A stretch of 64,000 nucleotides of DNA from Corynebacterium tuberculostearicum (GCF_013408445.1 NZ_JACBZL010000001.1:372001-436000); one strand, 5' to 3'. Numbered from the stretch's first letter, positions 52,495 to 61,864 are shown. Program-made: numbers and translations. Notes: generated by a model not told the origin, from the sequence alone.

Positions 52495-54678
52495 ATGAAA
52501 AATCGTTTCGTCCTGCCTGCGCTAACTGCAACCGCGGTGGTGGGAAACCTCGTTGTTGTACCGGCCGCAAGTGCTGCGGATTTTGGGGCCGAGGGGGCGT
52601 CGCCAAGCGAGGGCTCTCGTTTCAGTATCGGCGTCTTACCGGATACCCAGTTCTACTCGCGCTATTCCACCCCGGAGACGGGCAACTTGGCCCAAGCTCG
52701 CTACGGAAGCGAACCCTATTTGGCCCAAACTCAATGGTTGGTAGATCACCAAGACGAGCTGAACATGGATTTTGTCACCCACTTGGGCGATGTCGTCGAC
52801 CAATGGAACGTGGAGGGCGAATGGCAGGTAGCCGATAAGGCCATGCAGGTCCTCGATGATTCTGACCTGAACTACTCCATCCTGCCCGGCAATCACGACA
52901 TGGACGTCGAGGGTGCGGCGGCTCACCCGTATGACAAGTGGTTTAGCGCCGATCGTGCCAAGAACGCTAATCCGGAGACCTTCCAAGAGCGCTACACTGC
53001 GGTCAATAATGACTCCGAGGCTCACATCTTTGAAGCCGAGGGGCAGAAGTACCTCAACCTTGCGCTGGGCTGGCGCGCCGATGAGAAGGCCCTTGCGTGG
53101 GCGCAAGGCATCATCGATAAGCACCCCAACCTTCCGGTCATTGTGACCACCCATGAGGCCCTCAACATCGACGGTGAGGGTAACGTTTTCTATTCCGATG
53201 ACTATGGCAAGGGCCTGTGGGATAAGTTCATCAAGCGCAACGACCAGATCTTCCTGGTGATGGGCGGCCACCACCACGGTGCGGGCTACCGCGTGGATAA
53301 GAACGATGCCGGCCACGATGTCGTTTCCATCTTGCAGGACTATCAGATGGCCTATCAGGGCGGAAATGGTCTGCTGGGCGTGCTCGAGTTCGACCTTTCC
53401 GGCAAGCAGCTGGAGATGACCGCGCTCTCGCCGTGGGTGGCGCAGAAGCCGCACGAGGAGCTGACGCAGTTCGATAAGCTCACCCTGGATGATCAGGGCG
53501 ATAGCTACGCCATTCCGTTCGACTTTGAGCAGCGCTTTTCCTCCTTTTCCCCGGATTTCACCGTGGGCGAGGGCCACCAGCCGGACCTAGCTCAGCGTGC
53601 GCGCGACATCGCCGCGGAAGGCTATAGGCCCTATACCATCGCGGAGGATGAGCTGCCCAAGGGCGCGGATGACTTTGCTAAGAACGACCACACGGTATTC
53701 CACTGGCGCCCGGGCCAGGCCCAGGACAAGGACGGGCATGCGCTTGCCGACGGCGCCCCTGCCGGCCGCGGCACCACCGTCCCCGATATTGCCAGCGATT
53801 CGGGCAGTGACCTGCATCGTTCTGGCGCCATGCTAGGTGATCGGGTGACCTATAGCTCCGATCACCACCCGCTATCCTCTGATTCCGGCTCGCTCTTCTG
53901 GTCTGACCCAGCGGGCAAGGTTGGCAATGCCGAGTTCCGCACCGACAAGGGCGCGGCGGCTAATAACGTGGATACCACCAAGGGGTACACCTTCGAATCC
54001 TTCGTCAAGATTCCAAAGGACTTCAATGGTGCCCAGCATGGCTGGGGAAGTGCGCTTAGCCGCGACTCTGCCATCAATAAGTTGGTTGACGGCTCCGAAG
54101 ACACGGATCCCACCGTCATGTTTGGCATCTCTAACCTCCGCGAGCTGCGCTGGTGGGCGGAGCCGAAGCAGGGAAGCGGTTCTACCGTATGGTCCCACGA
54201 GGTGCCCAAGGACGAGTGGATGCACATTGCCGTGGTCAATGATCCGGAGCGCGATAGCGTGGAGATGTTCATCAACGGCGCACCCATCTTGCGCAATGCC
54301 GTAGGCGCCGAAGGCCTTCTCCCGCGCGACTTGCAGTGGGTCATGGGCGGTGGTTTTGATAACCAGCGCCCGCAGGACCCGTGGTATGGCTGGATCGGCG
54401 AGACCCGCCTGACCCAGGGTGTTCTGGGCAAGGAGGAATGGCTTACCGCCCGTGCACACGGGGACGGCAAGCCGGCCGATACTACGCAGCCGGCCGCGGG
54501 CAGCTCCGCATCGAGCAACGGCGCGAGCTCCAAGCCCGCCGTTCTGGGAGCAATCCTCGGCATCGCGGGCGTGGCTGGACTCATCGGCCTAGCCCTGCCG
54601 CAACTGAAGGCCTCGATCCCGCAAATCAACGCGCTGCTGCGCAAGTATCACCTGCCAACCCTGCCTGAACTGGGCTAA
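52495..54678 (+). CDS. secreted metallophosphoesterase with LamG-like domain
   Basis: A 727-residue exported protein. The signal peptide ends near residue 27 (PAASA/ADF). Residues 43-310 form a calcineurin-type phosphoesterase with metal ligands in VLPDTQFY (Asp50), THLGDVVD (Asp99), PGNHDMD (Asn133-His134), TTHEAL and GGHHHG. A middle region (about 370-450) leads to a LamG/concanavalin-like domain (about 455-660; YTFESFVKIP, EWMHIAVVND, MFINGAP, YGWIGETRL). A Ser/Ala-rich linker and a C-terminal hydrophobic segment (AVLGAILGIAGVAGLIGLALP) anchor it. No LPxTG is present. The substrate is unknown. ATG 52495 has AAAGGA upstream. Confidence 0.88.
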   Translation: MKNRFVLPALTATAVVGNLVVVPAASAADFGAEGASPSEGSRFSIGVLPDTQFYSRYSTPETGNLAQARYGSEPYLAQTQWLVDHQDELNMDFVTHLGDVVDQWNVEGEWQVADKAMQVLDDSDLNYSILPGNHDMDVEGAAAHPYDKWFSADRAKNANPETFQERYTAVNNDSEAHIFEAEGQKYLNLALGWRADEKALAWAQGIIDKHPNLPVIVTTHEALNIDGEGNVFYSDDYGKGLWDKFIKRNDQIFLVMGGHHHGAGYRVDKNDAGHDVVSILQDYQMAYQGGNGLLGVLEFDLSGKQLEMTALSPWVAQKPHEELTQFDKLTLDDQGDSYAIPFDFEQRFSSFSPDFTVGEGHQPDLAQRARDIAAEGYRPYTIAEDELPKGADDFAKNDHTVFHWRPGQAQDKDGHALADGAPAGRGTTVPDIASDSGSDLHRSGAMLGDRVTYSSDHHPLSSDSGSLFWSDPAGKVGNAEFRTDKGAAANNVDTTKGYTFESFVKIPKDFNGAQHGWGSALSRDSAINKLVDGSEDTDPTVMFGISNLRELRWWAEPKQGSGSTVWSHEVPKDEWMHIAVVNDPERDSVEMFINGAPILRNAVGAEGLLPRDLQWVMGGGFDNQRPQDPWYGWIGETRLTQGVLGKEEWLTARAHGDGKPADTTQPAAGSSASSNGASSKPAVLGAILGIAGVAGLIGLALPQLKASIPQINALLRKYHLPTLPELG

Positions 54679-54682
54679 AGCA

Positions 54683-54722
54683 AAGACCTCGGTTTCCCTT
54701 ATTTAGTGGAAACCGAGGTCTT
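54683..54722 (+). terminator. terminator after the phosphoesterase gene
   Basis: AAGACCTCGGTTTCC (54683-54697) pairs perfectly over 15 bp with GGAAACCGAGGTCTT (54708-54722). AT-rich sequence flanks both sides, so it may serve the minus-strand tRNA as well. Confidence 0.88.
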
Positions 54723-54731
54723 ATCTCGTTG

Positions 54732-54805
54732 TGCCCCTGGTGAGACTCGAACTCACACTGGACGGGTTTTGAATCCGTTGCCTCTGCCAATTGGGCTACA
54801 GGGGC
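54732..54805 (-). tRNA. tRNA with anticodon CAA (Leu), short variable loop
   Basis: A 74-nt cloverleaf on the minus strand. Acceptor GCCCCTG pairs with CAGGGGC, discriminator A; the D arm is GCCC..GGC; the anticodon loop TTCAAAA gives CAA; the T arm is GTGAG TTCGAGT CTCAC. CAA reads UUG (Leu), but the variable loop appears to have 5 nt instead of the long arm of tRNA-Leu, and the anticodon stem ACGGA/CCCGT has an A-C pair next to the loop. Identity is therefore given from the anticodon only. Confidence 0.8.
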
Positions 54806-54963
54806 GCACAGTGTAAAGGCGGACTGCCTTTGACTGTGAAAATAGTAGCGCAGGCACTAGGCGAATTCCTAATTGGGTTGGGGCAGTGGGGGAATGCGCA
54901 CGTCATCCACAAAATCTGCACCGGGGTGTTCGGATGTCGGTGTGCTTCTCTAGGATGGGGCAG

Positions 54964-57603
54964 GTGACTACTAATCAGCCTCGACTTCTGCTCATTGACG
55001 GCCACTCTATGGCCTTTCGTGCCTTCTATGCCCTGCCGGTGGATAATTTCTCCACCTCAGGAGGTCAGCACACTAATGCCGTGTATGGCTTCTTATCGAT
55101 GCTCTCTAATATCGTGGCGGAAGAGGCCCCCGACGCCATTGCGGTGGCATTCGACGTGGGGCGCAAGACCTTCCGCACTGAGATGTTCCCGGACTATAAG
55201 GCCCAGCGCGAGGCTGCACCGGAGGAATTCAAGGGTCAGGTAGACCTCATTCGCGAGGTGCTCGAGGTACTAGGAATTACCACCCTGTCTCGGGAGAACT
55301 TCGAGGCCGATGACATCCTGGCCACTCTCGCAACCGAAGCGCAGGACTATGAGACTCTCATCGTCACCGGTGACCGTGACTACCTCCAGTTGGTCAATGA
55401 GTCCACGACGGTGCTCTATCCCATGAAGGGCGTATCCACGCTCCACCGCTTCACTCCCTCCGCAGTAGAGGAGAAGTACGGTCTTACCCCCGCGCAGTAC
55501 CCGGACTTTGCCGCGTTGCGTGGCGATCCTTCCGATAATTTGCCGGGCATCCCAAAGGTAGGCGAGAAGACGGCCACCAAGTGGATAGTCAAGTATGGAG
55601 ACTTGGCATCCTTGGTAGAGCACGCCGAGGAGATTAAGGGCGTGGTAGGCAATAACTTCCGCGAGCGCATCGAGCAGGTGCAGATGAACCGCAAGCTCAC
55701 CCAGATGATTACGGACATGGACCTAGGGGTCGGTCCAAATGACTTGGCCTTTAAGGAAGCCAAGGTCGCCGACGTTGCCGCCAAGTTCGACGACCTGGAG
55801 TTCGGTACCAACCTGCGCGATCGCGTACTCGCAGCCATTCCCAATGATGGTGCTGAGGCAGCCGAACAGACCGAGGAAGTCCAAGAGCTAGAGACGGTCA
55901 TCGATGACGAGCCATTGTCCCAGTGGTTGCCCGGCCGAGAGCATGTCGCGGTGTATGTCCAAGGCGAGGGAAACCCGGGACAGGGCGATGCGTCTGCGAT
56001 TGCTTTCGTGGACCAGGAACGCCACGGCCTGCAAGTGGAGCTGGGCGATCTTTCTGCTGAGGACGATAAGGCCCTAGCCCAGTGGTTGGCATCTGATGCG
56101 CCGAAGTATTTCCACGAGGCAAAGGCGGCCTTTCATATGCTTGCCGGTCGTGGGATAGAGCTGGCCGGCATTGCCCATGACACGGCCCTTGCTGCCTACC
56201 TGCTTCGCCCAGGTCAGCGCACCTACGCGCTTGCCGACGTCTACCAGCGCCACCTCCAAAAGACCCTCAGCGCCGCCACGGAGCAGCTGTCTCTCCTGGA
56301 TGATTCCTCCCTGGTTGATCAGGCCGCGGCAATTATGGAGCTGGCAGAACGGCTCACTGCGGAGCTGCAGGAGATTGACTCTTTCGAGCTGTATACCGAA
56401 CTAGAACTGCCGCTCGTGACAATTCTGGCGCGCATGGAGGCTACCGGAATCGCCGTAGACGTTGACATTCTCGAAACGCAAAAGGATGCCTTTGTTGAGC
56501 AGGTTGCCGAACAAGAACGCGCCGCCCGCGAGCTTGCCGGCGATGACAAGCTCAACCTTAACTCGCCAAAGCAGTTGCAAACCGTGCTCTTTGAGACCTT
56601 CGAGCTGCCCAAGACTAAGAAGACGAAGACGGGCTATTCCACCGCGGCCAAGGAGATTGAACAGCTCGCGGCTAAGAACCCTCACCCTTTCCTCGATCAT
56701 CTCTTGGCACACCGCGAGTACCAGAAGATGAAGACCACCTTGGAAGGTCTCATCAAAACCGTGCAGCCTGACGGCCGCATTCACACCACGTTTAACCAAA
56801 CCGTGGCCTCTACCGGCCGCTTGTCGTCCACCGAACCCAACCTGCAAAACATCCCCGTGCGCACCGAAGCCGGCCGCCAGATCCGTTCTGCCTTCATCGT
56901 GGGCGATGGCTTCGATGAACTCATGACTGCGGACTACTCCCAGATTGAGATGCGTGTCATGGCGCACCTCTCCGCCGATCCAGGCCTCATCGAGGCCTAT
57001 AAGGAAGGCGAAGACCTGCACAACTATGTTGGCTCCCGAGTCTTTGACGTTCCCGTTGACCAAGTGACACCCGAGCTGCGCCGCCGAGTTAAGGCCATGT
57101 CTTATGGGTTGGTATACGGACTTTCCGCTTTCGGCCTATCCCAGCAATTGGGCATTCCGGCCGGGGAAGCAAAGTCCATCATGGAAAGCTACTTTGAGCG
57201 CTTTGGCGGGGTGAAGAAGTACCTCGATGAAGTCGTGGTCCAAGCCCGCAAGGATGGCTACACGGCAACGCTCTTCGGCCGTCGCCGCTACTTGCCAGAG
57301 CTCAACTCCGATAACCGCCTAGCACGCGAGAACGCGGAGCGCGCAGCACTTAATGCGCCCATTCAGGGCACTGCCGCGGACATTATTAAGGTGGCGATGA
57401 TTCGCGTGGACCGCGCACTGCAGGGAATGAAGTCTCGCGTGCTGCTTCAGGTGCACGATGAATTGGTAGTCGAAGTCGCCCCCGGTGAGGCCGACACGGT
57501 TCGAGAGGTTCTCGAGCGAGAGATGGACTCAGCGATCGAGCTGAACGTGCCGCTGGAGGTCTCGGCTGGTGCCGGCAAGGACTGGGATGCCGCAGCCCAC
57601 TAG
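54964..57603 (+). CDS. polA: DNA polymerase I
   Basis: An 879-residue repair and Okazaki-fragment polymerase. The N-terminal 5'-3' exonuclease domain begins LLLIDGHSMAFRAFYALP and has FDVGRKTFR, DDILATLA and RGDPSDNLPGIPKVGEKTA. The middle 3'-5' exonuclease region (about 310-490) lacks the DxE and DxxxYxxxD metal residues, so proofreading is probably absent. The polymerase domain has STGRLSSTEPNLQNIPVRTE, motif A DYSQIEMR (Asp657), motif B RRRVKAMSYGLVYG and motif C HDELVVEV (Asp832). GTG 54964 lies exactly 7 nt after TAGGAT (54951-54956), implying a leaderless mRNA; the longer frame to 54886 has no homology. Confidence 0.96.
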   Translation: MTTNQPRLLLIDGHSMAFRAFYALPVDNFSTSGGQHTNAVYGFLSMLSNIVAEEAPDAIAVAFDVGRKTFRTEMFPDYKAQREAAPEEFKGQVDLIREVLEVLGITTLSRENFEADDILATLATEAQDYETLIVTGDRDYLQLVNESTTVLYPMKGVSTLHRFTPSAVEEKYGLTPAQYPDFAALRGDPSDNLPGIPKVGEKTATKWIVKYGDLASLVEHAEEIKGVVGNNFRERIEQVQMNRKLTQMITDMDLGVGPNDLAFKEAKVADVAAKFDDLEFGTNLRDRVLAAIPNDGAEAAEQTEEVQELETVIDDEPLSQWLPGREHVAVYVQGEGNPGQGDASAIAFVDQERHGLQVELGDLSAEDDKALAQWLASDAPKYFHEAKAAFHMLAGRGIELAGIAHDTALAAYLLRPGQRTYALADVYQRHLQKTLSAATEQLSLLDDSSLVDQAAAIMELAERLTAELQEIDSFELYTELELPLVTILARMEATGIAVDVDILETQKDAFVEQVAEQERAARELAGDDKLNLNSPKQLQTVLFETFELPKTKKTKTGYSTAAKEIEQLAAKNPHPFLDHLLAHREYQKMKTTLEGLIKTVQPDGRIHTTFNQTVASTGRLSSTEPNLQNIPVRTEAGRQIRSAFIVGDGFDELMTADYSQIEMRVMAHLSADPGLIEAYKEGEDLHNYVGSRVFDVPVDQVTPELRRRVKAMSYGLVYGLSAFGLSQQLGIPAGEAKSIMESYFERFGGVKKYLDEVVVQARKDGYTATLFGRRRYLPELNSDNRLARENAERAALNAPIQGTAADIIKVAMIRVDRALQGMKSRVLLQVHDELVVEVAPGEADTVREVLEREMDSAIELNVPLEVSAGAGKDWDAAAH

Positions 57604-58546
57604 CTCGGTTACTTTCTCCCGCCGAGAAAGGGCGCGCCTTAGGCTCGCCTCGCAAGGCCTAACCGTGCCGCGGTGGGAGAGTGCTGAGGAGGTGGTCCGC
57701 GCTTTTGGCCTCACGCAAGGCCAGGACCTGCATTCTGTGCACCGGTCGCTGGCTTTGCGGGCGAAAGACCACTCAGATGCCGGAAATATCGTGCGTGGAT
57801 ATCCCATGCGCCATACGCTTTTTGCAGCTTCTATCAAGGATATAGGCTGGATAACCGAACTGTGCGCTAAAGGGCGCAAGGGTGACGCAGAGTTGCTGGC
57901 AGCGGTTAACAAGCTCATTGATCGTCCCCTTTCGCGTGCCGAGCTTAAGGAACGGGCGACCACAGTGTTGCCTGAAGTGCCCTTCTGGCATGTTGTGCGT
58001 GTAGCAATGGAAAGCGGTCACGCCGTCTACTGTGGAGCCGAGCAGCTCATCACACCAGTGGAGCTGCCGGGATTAGACGAAGCTTTCAATGGAGACAAGG
58101 TCGCAGCTACCGCTGACCTAATGGTCCGGTATTTTCGCACTCATGGCCCAGCGACGCTGCAGGACTTTGCTTGGTGGACAAAGCTACCGCAAAGCCTAAT
58201 AAGGCCAGCAGCTGAAAACCTTCCGCCGGATATCGTGCGGTGTGGGGAAGAATCCCAGGACCTTGTTTCGGCTGAGGTAGTGGAAATGGCCGAAGCACGA
58301 AAGAAGCAATCGGTATTGCTGCTGGGGGCATTTGACGAGTACATCTTGGGTTATCAAGACCGTCTATTTGCGATGACGAAGGAAGTCCACGAGACACTCG
58401 TTCCTGGAAACCGCGGGGTATTTCGCCGCGCCATCGTGGTGGATGGACAGGTCCGCGGAACGTGGAATAAACAAGCTATTGAGGACCTGGGCATGCCTGA
58501 CTATGCAGTGCGGAAGGTTCAGAAGTTATGGCGGGATGAGAACTAA
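57587..58546 (+). CDS. winged-helix AlkZ-like protein
   Basis: A 319-residue protein of the winged-helix HTH_42 family, which includes AlkZ/YcaQ-type DNA glycosylases. Typical segments are GLTQGQDLHSVHRSLALR near the start, YPMRHTLFAASIKDIGWI, ATADLMVRYFRTHGPATLQDFAWW and the C-terminal LLGAFDEYILGYQDR and GVFRRAIVVDGQVRGTW. The catalytic QxQ or QxD motif of AlkZ is not clear here, so enzyme activity is unproven. ATG 57587 has AAGG upstream and overlaps the polA end by 17 nt, which suggests co-expression with this repair polymerase. Confidence 0.75.
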   Translation: MPQPTSSVTFSRRERARLRLASQGLTVPRWESAEEVVRAFGLTQGQDLHSVHRSLALRAKDHSDAGNIVRGYPMRHTLFAASIKDIGWITELCAKGRKGDAELLAAVNKLIDRPLSRAELKERATTVLPEVPFWHVVRVAMESGHAVYCGAEQLITPVELPGLDEAFNGDKVAATADLMVRYFRTHGPATLQDFAWWTKLPQSLIRPAAENLPPDIVRCGEESQDLVSAEVVEMAEARKKQSVLLLGAFDEYILGYQDRLFAMTKEVHETLVPGNRGVFRRAIVVDGQVRGTWNKQAIEDLGMPDYAVRKVQKLWRDEN

Positions 58547-58621
58547 GTTTTTAGGTAGCCTCTTCTGTGCAGAAAAAGTTATGTGTGTAAGCCGAAAAGC
58601 CAAGAAGGGAATTGCCGAGCG

Positions 58622-58978
58622 GTGACCTTAGAAGACAAGACGAATAAGTGGACACTTCGCATTTTTGAAAGCCTCTGGGCCATTCAAGTTAACTTTCTTG
58701 CCATCGAGATAGCTGACCTCGGCCTCGAACAGTTCCTTGCAGAGAATAAGGCCTATGCCATCGTGTACGGAATGATTGCGGTGGGGTATTTTGTGGGCGC
58801 CATGACTCTCGCCAGTGTGGTGCCTAACTCGAAAATCAGGAGACTAACGGCCGCTGCGGTGATGGTTGTAGCTACGGCACTAGCATTCCTCTTCCCATCG
58901 CAGTGGATGTTTGCCGCGTTGGTTATTTTCGCACTTGCTTATTACCTCTGGCCACGCAAAGAAGGCGTATCCATCTGA
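58622..58978 (+). CDS. small membrane protein of unknown function
   Basis: A 118-residue protein with about three hydrophobic segments (YAIVYGMIAVGYFVGAMTLA, LTAAAVMVVATALAFLF, MFAALVIFALAYYLW) after an amphipathic N-terminus. No family is recognised. GTG 58622 has GAAGGGAA upstream; a longer ATG frame to 58583 is possible. Its last 37 bp overlap the convergent RDD gene. No promoter is obvious. Confidence 0.55.
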   Translation: MTLEDKTNKWTLRIFESLWAIQVNFLAIEIADLGLEQFLAENKAYAIVYGMIAVGYFVGAMTLASVVPNSKIRRLTAAAVMVVATALAFLFPSQWMFAALVIFALAYYLWPRKEGVSI

Positions 58979-59412
58979 GGTCGGCGCTCCACTAGGCAAT
59001 TGGCCAGCATGTCGAAGGGCGTCTGGCCGAAAGCAAGGACGCAGAGACTTAATGCGCCGAGTAATAACGGCATGACTATCGGCAAACCGGTCAGCGTGAG
59101 CATGGAGAGTAGCAGCCAGGAATTGCGCAGGCTGGCTGCGCGCACGCCGGGGTGGGTAACGATGATCTCCAGCTTGAGCGACCATTTTCCCAGCGACGTC
59201 GCCTTGGTGGCTTCTGCCCATACGCGGTAGACGTAGAAGACTAGGGCGAGGGCCACGGCGTTGTACACCTCGAGGGCTTGGCCGGTTAAGGGGGCGTCGG
59301 CAAGTGCATTAATGGCCCAGCGCGCCACAACGATGACGGCCGCTGCCATGAAGGCGTCGATCCACCAGGCAAGGCCGCGGCGCAAGAGTAAGCCAATTCG
59401 ATCCAAGACCAT
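58942..59412 (-). CDS. RDD-family membrane protein
   Basis: A 156-residue protein with the RDD pattern: LRRGLAWWIDAFMAAAVIVV (Arg-x-x-Asp type first helix), a second helix around AVALALVFYVYRVW, SLGKWSLKLEIIV, and LLSMLTLTGLPIVMPLLLGAL. Function is unknown; the family is linked to ion exchange or membrane fitness in some bacteria. ATG 59412 (MVLDRIG) is 6 nt after TAATCT on the minus strand; ATG 59418 overlaps that box. The gene follows the methyltransferase gene closely and overlaps the convergent gene at its 3' end. Confidence 0.75.
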   Translation of the reverse strand: MVLDRIGLLLRRGLAWWIDAFMAAAVIVVARWAINALADAPLTGQALEVYNAVALALVFYVYRVWAEATKATSLGKWSLKLEIIVTHPGVRAASLRNSWLLLSMLTLTGLPIVMPLLLGALSLCVLAFGQTPFDMLANCLVERRPQMDTPSLRGQR

Positions 59413-59421
59413 GCCCATAGA

Positions 59422-60153
59422 TTAGCGGCAATTTCGGCAGACGAAAATAATCGTTCCGGGGAAGATATCGCCACGTTTTGGCGACCATTGGCCCCACGTA
59501 GTGGTGAGCTCCCTTGGCCATTCGGGCTCGATGATGCGCTCGATGAGGTACGGACCTTCACCCTGTAAGGCCTGAAACCAGTCGGCGATGGTGCGGTGGA
59601 ACTCCGCATAGGTGAGGTTGCCATCGTGGTCTTGCTCCAGATAAGTGCGATCGAAATAGCTGATATCGGCGGTGAGATCGGTGGGATCATCAGGGAATAT
59701 CCAGCGCATCGGGTGGTTGGCCGAAAGGACAAAGCGACCGGTTGGTTTAAGAACGCGGGAGACTTCACTTAAGGCTAAGTCAAGGTTGGCAAGGAAGGGA
59801 AAGGCTCCGAACGCCGAAAATGCGGCGTCGAAGGAGTCGGTGGCGTAGGGGAGTGAAAGCGCATCGGCCTGCGTTAAGGGGAGTCCGAGTGCAGCGTGGT
59901 TGAGCATGCCGCGGGAAATATCGAAGCCGGTGGCGAAGCGCGCGCGTGTCTGGAGCCATTGGGTACACGGGGCGGAGCCACAGCCAATTTCGAGGACCGA
60001 GGAATTCGAGACGTCGCCAAGCAGGTGCGCGTGGTCCTCGTGGAGCATTTCTGGGCACCAGTAAAAGGAAGAAAGGTAGTCGGGGTGCTCGGCGTGGTAA
60101 TTGGCGGCGTCGCTATCCCAGTAGGCCTGGTTTGCGTGCGAGGGGGAAGTCAC
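59422..60153 (-). CDS. class I SAM-dependent methyltransferase
   Basis: A 243-residue intact methyltransferase (type 11). Motif I is VLEIGCGSAPCTQWL (about residues 53-67), followed by ATGFDISRGML, LPYATDSFDAAFSAFGAFPFL and EVSRVLKPTGRFVLSANHPM. Mycobacterial and corynebacterial homologues lie beside polA and rpsA; the substrate is not known. The start is GTG 60153 (TSPSHANQAYWDSDA). It is not the intact version of the remnant at 12303, whose motif I (GCGEGACAHH) belongs to another subfamily. Confidence 0.88.
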   Translation of the reverse strand: MTSPSHANQAYWDSDAANYHAEHPDYLSSFYWCPEMLHEDHAHLLGDVSNSSVLEIGCGSAPCTQWLQTRARFATGFDISRGMLNHAALGLPLTQADALSLPYATDSFDAAFSAFGAFPFLANLDLALSEVSRVLKPTGRFVLSANHPMRWIFPDDPTDLTADISYFDRTYLEQDHDGNLTYAEFHRTIADWFQALQGEGPYLIERIIEPEWPRELTTTWGQWSPKRGDIFPGTIIFVCRNCR

Positions 60154-60312
60154 GGTGGAAGAAATTCCTTTGCGAAATAGTTGGTCCGTGTATTTGCCCT
60201 TTTAGCTGGACAGATGTAGTGTTGAACGGGCGTGTCTATGCCACGGGTTGTTCTAAGCCCCTGTAGGAAGGCTTTAAGCAATCACGAGGCGGGATCGATT
60301 ATTTCTCTTTTT

Positions 60313-60330
60313 AGCTGCATTTGCGCAGCT
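60313..60330 (+). promoter_or_regulatory. hairpin in the rpsA leader
   Basis: AGCTGC (60313-60318) pairs with GCAGCT (60325-60330), followed by a T-rich stretch near 60340. It could be a weak attenuator or leader structure about 75 nt before rpsA. The rest of 60154-60403 shows no gene. Confidence 0.35.
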
Positions 60331-60403
60331 TAGCAAGCTTTTTTCGAGAGACGCGCAATTGTCCAATTTCGATTTCCTACATTTATTCGGAGCATTTTTC
60401 AAT

Positions 60404-61864
60404 ATGCCATCTTCTAACACCCCGCAGGTTGCGATTAACGATATCGGAACCGCAGAGGACTTCCTCGCAGCTGTAGACGCCACCATCAAGTACTTCAACG
60501 ATGGTGACATTGTCGAGGGTACCGTCGTCAAGGTTGACCACGACGAGGTACTGCTGGACATCGGATACAAGACTGAAGGTGTTATCCCTTCCCGCGAGCT
60601 GTCCATCAAGCACGACGTCAACCCGGACGAGGTTGTTGAGGTCGGCGATGAGGTTGACGCACTTGTTCTCACCAAGGAGGACAAGGAAGGTCGCCTGATC
60701 CTGTCCAAGAAGCGTGCGCAGTACGAGCGCGCATGGGGCGCCATCGAGGAGCTGCAGGCCAAGGAAGAGCCTGTCACCGGTACCGTTATCGAGGTTGTCA
60801 AGGGCGGCCTCATCCTGGATATCGGCCTGCGTGGCTTCCTGCCTGCATCTCTGGTTGAGATGCGTCGCGTCCGCGACCTGGAGCCGTACATCGGCCAGGA
60901 GCTGGAAGCAAAGATCATCGAGCTGGACAAGCAGCGCAACAACGTTGTCCTCTCCCGCCGTGCATACCTCGAGCAGACCCAGTCCGAGGTTCGCTCCGAG
61001 TTCCTGCACCAGCTGCAGAAGGGCCAGGTCCGCAAGGGCGTTGTTTCCTCCATCGTCAACTTCGGCGCCTTCGTCGATCTCGGCGGTGTCGACGGCCTGG
61101 TTCACGTTTCCGAGCTGTCTTGGAAGCACATCGACCACCCATCTGAGGTTGTCACCGTTGGTGACGAGGTAACCGTTGAGGTTCTGGACGTCGATCTGGA
61201 CCGCGAGCGCGTTTCCCTGTCCCTGAAGGCTACCCAGGAAGATCCGTGGCGCGTATTCGCCCGCACCCACGCTGTGGGCCAGATCGTTCCGGGCAAGGTC
61301 ACCAAGCTCGTTCCGTTCGGCGCCTTCGTTCGCGTCGAGGAGGGCATCGAGGGTCTGGTTCACATCTCCGAGCTGGCTCAGCGCCACGTCGAGGTTCCGG
61401 ACCAGGTTGTCACCGTTGGCCAGGAGGTTATGGTCAAGGTCATCGACATCGATCTCGAGCGTCGTCGTATCTCCCTGTCCGTTAAGCAGGCAGACGAGGA
61501 CTACACCGAAGAGTTCGATCCGTCCAAGTACGGCATGGCTGACTCCTACGACGAGCAGGGCAACTATGTCTTCCCTGAGGGCTTCGACCCTGAGACCAAC
61601 GAGTGGAAGGAAGGCTTCGACGAGCAGCGTCAGGCTTGGGAGGCACGCTACGCAGAGTCCGAGCGTCGCTTCAACCTGCACACCGCTCAGATCGAGCGCA
61701 ACCGCGCCGCAGCCGCTGAGGCTGCTGAGTCTGCAGAGTCCTCCAACTACTCCTCTGATTCCTCCGATGCAGCTCCGGTATCCGAGACTCAGGCAGAGGT
61801 TGGCGGCTCCCTCGCTTCCGACGAGCAGCTCGCCGCACTGCGCGACAAGCTTGCTGGCAACTAA
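60404..61864 (+). CDS. rpsA: 30S ribosomal protein S1
   Basis: A 486-residue S1 protein that binds mRNA at the small subunit. It has four S1 domains, starting at about residues 36 (DIVEGTVVKVDHDEVLLDIG), 123 (EPVTGTVIEVVKGGLILDIG), 208 (GQVRKGVVSSIVNFGAFVDL) and 293 (GQIVPGKVTKLVPFGAFVRV). The C-terminal tail (about 370-486) is acidic and then Ala/Ser-rich, typical of actinobacterial S1. ATG 60404 (MPSSNTPQVAIND) has GGAG 11 nt upstream; the frame from 60359 lacks support. Codon use is strongly biased to C-ending codons, as expected for high expression. Confidence 0.97.
   Translation: MPSSNTPQVAINDIGTAEDFLAAVDATIKYFNDGDIVEGTVVKVDHDEVLLDIGYKTEGVIPSRELSIKHDVNPDEVVEVGDEVDALVLTKEDKEGRLILSKKRAQYERAWGAIEELQAKEEPVTGTVIEVVKGGLILDIGLRGFLPASLVEMRRVRDLEPYIGQELEAKIIELDKQRNNVVLSRRAYLEQTQSEVRSEFLHQLQKGQVRKGVVSSIVNFGAFVDLGGVDGLVHVSELSWKHIDHPSEVVTVGDEVTVEVLDVDLDRERVSLSLKATQEDPWRVFARTHAVGQIVPGKVTKLVPFGAFVRVEEGIEGLVHISELAQRHVEVPDQVVTVGQEVMVKVIDIDLERRRISLSVKQADEDYTEEFDPSKYGMADSYDEQGNYVFPEGFDPETNEWKEGFDEQRQAWEARYAESERRFNLHTAQIERNRAAAAEAAESAESSNYSSDSSDAAPVSETQAEVGGSLASDEQLAALRDKLAGN

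Noticed and set aside
60383..61681. 432-codon minus-strand frame over rpsA
   Set aside because: Produced by the strong codon bias of rpsA; the Leu/Asp/Asn-rich translation is the usual artefact of antisense frames in highly expressed genes.
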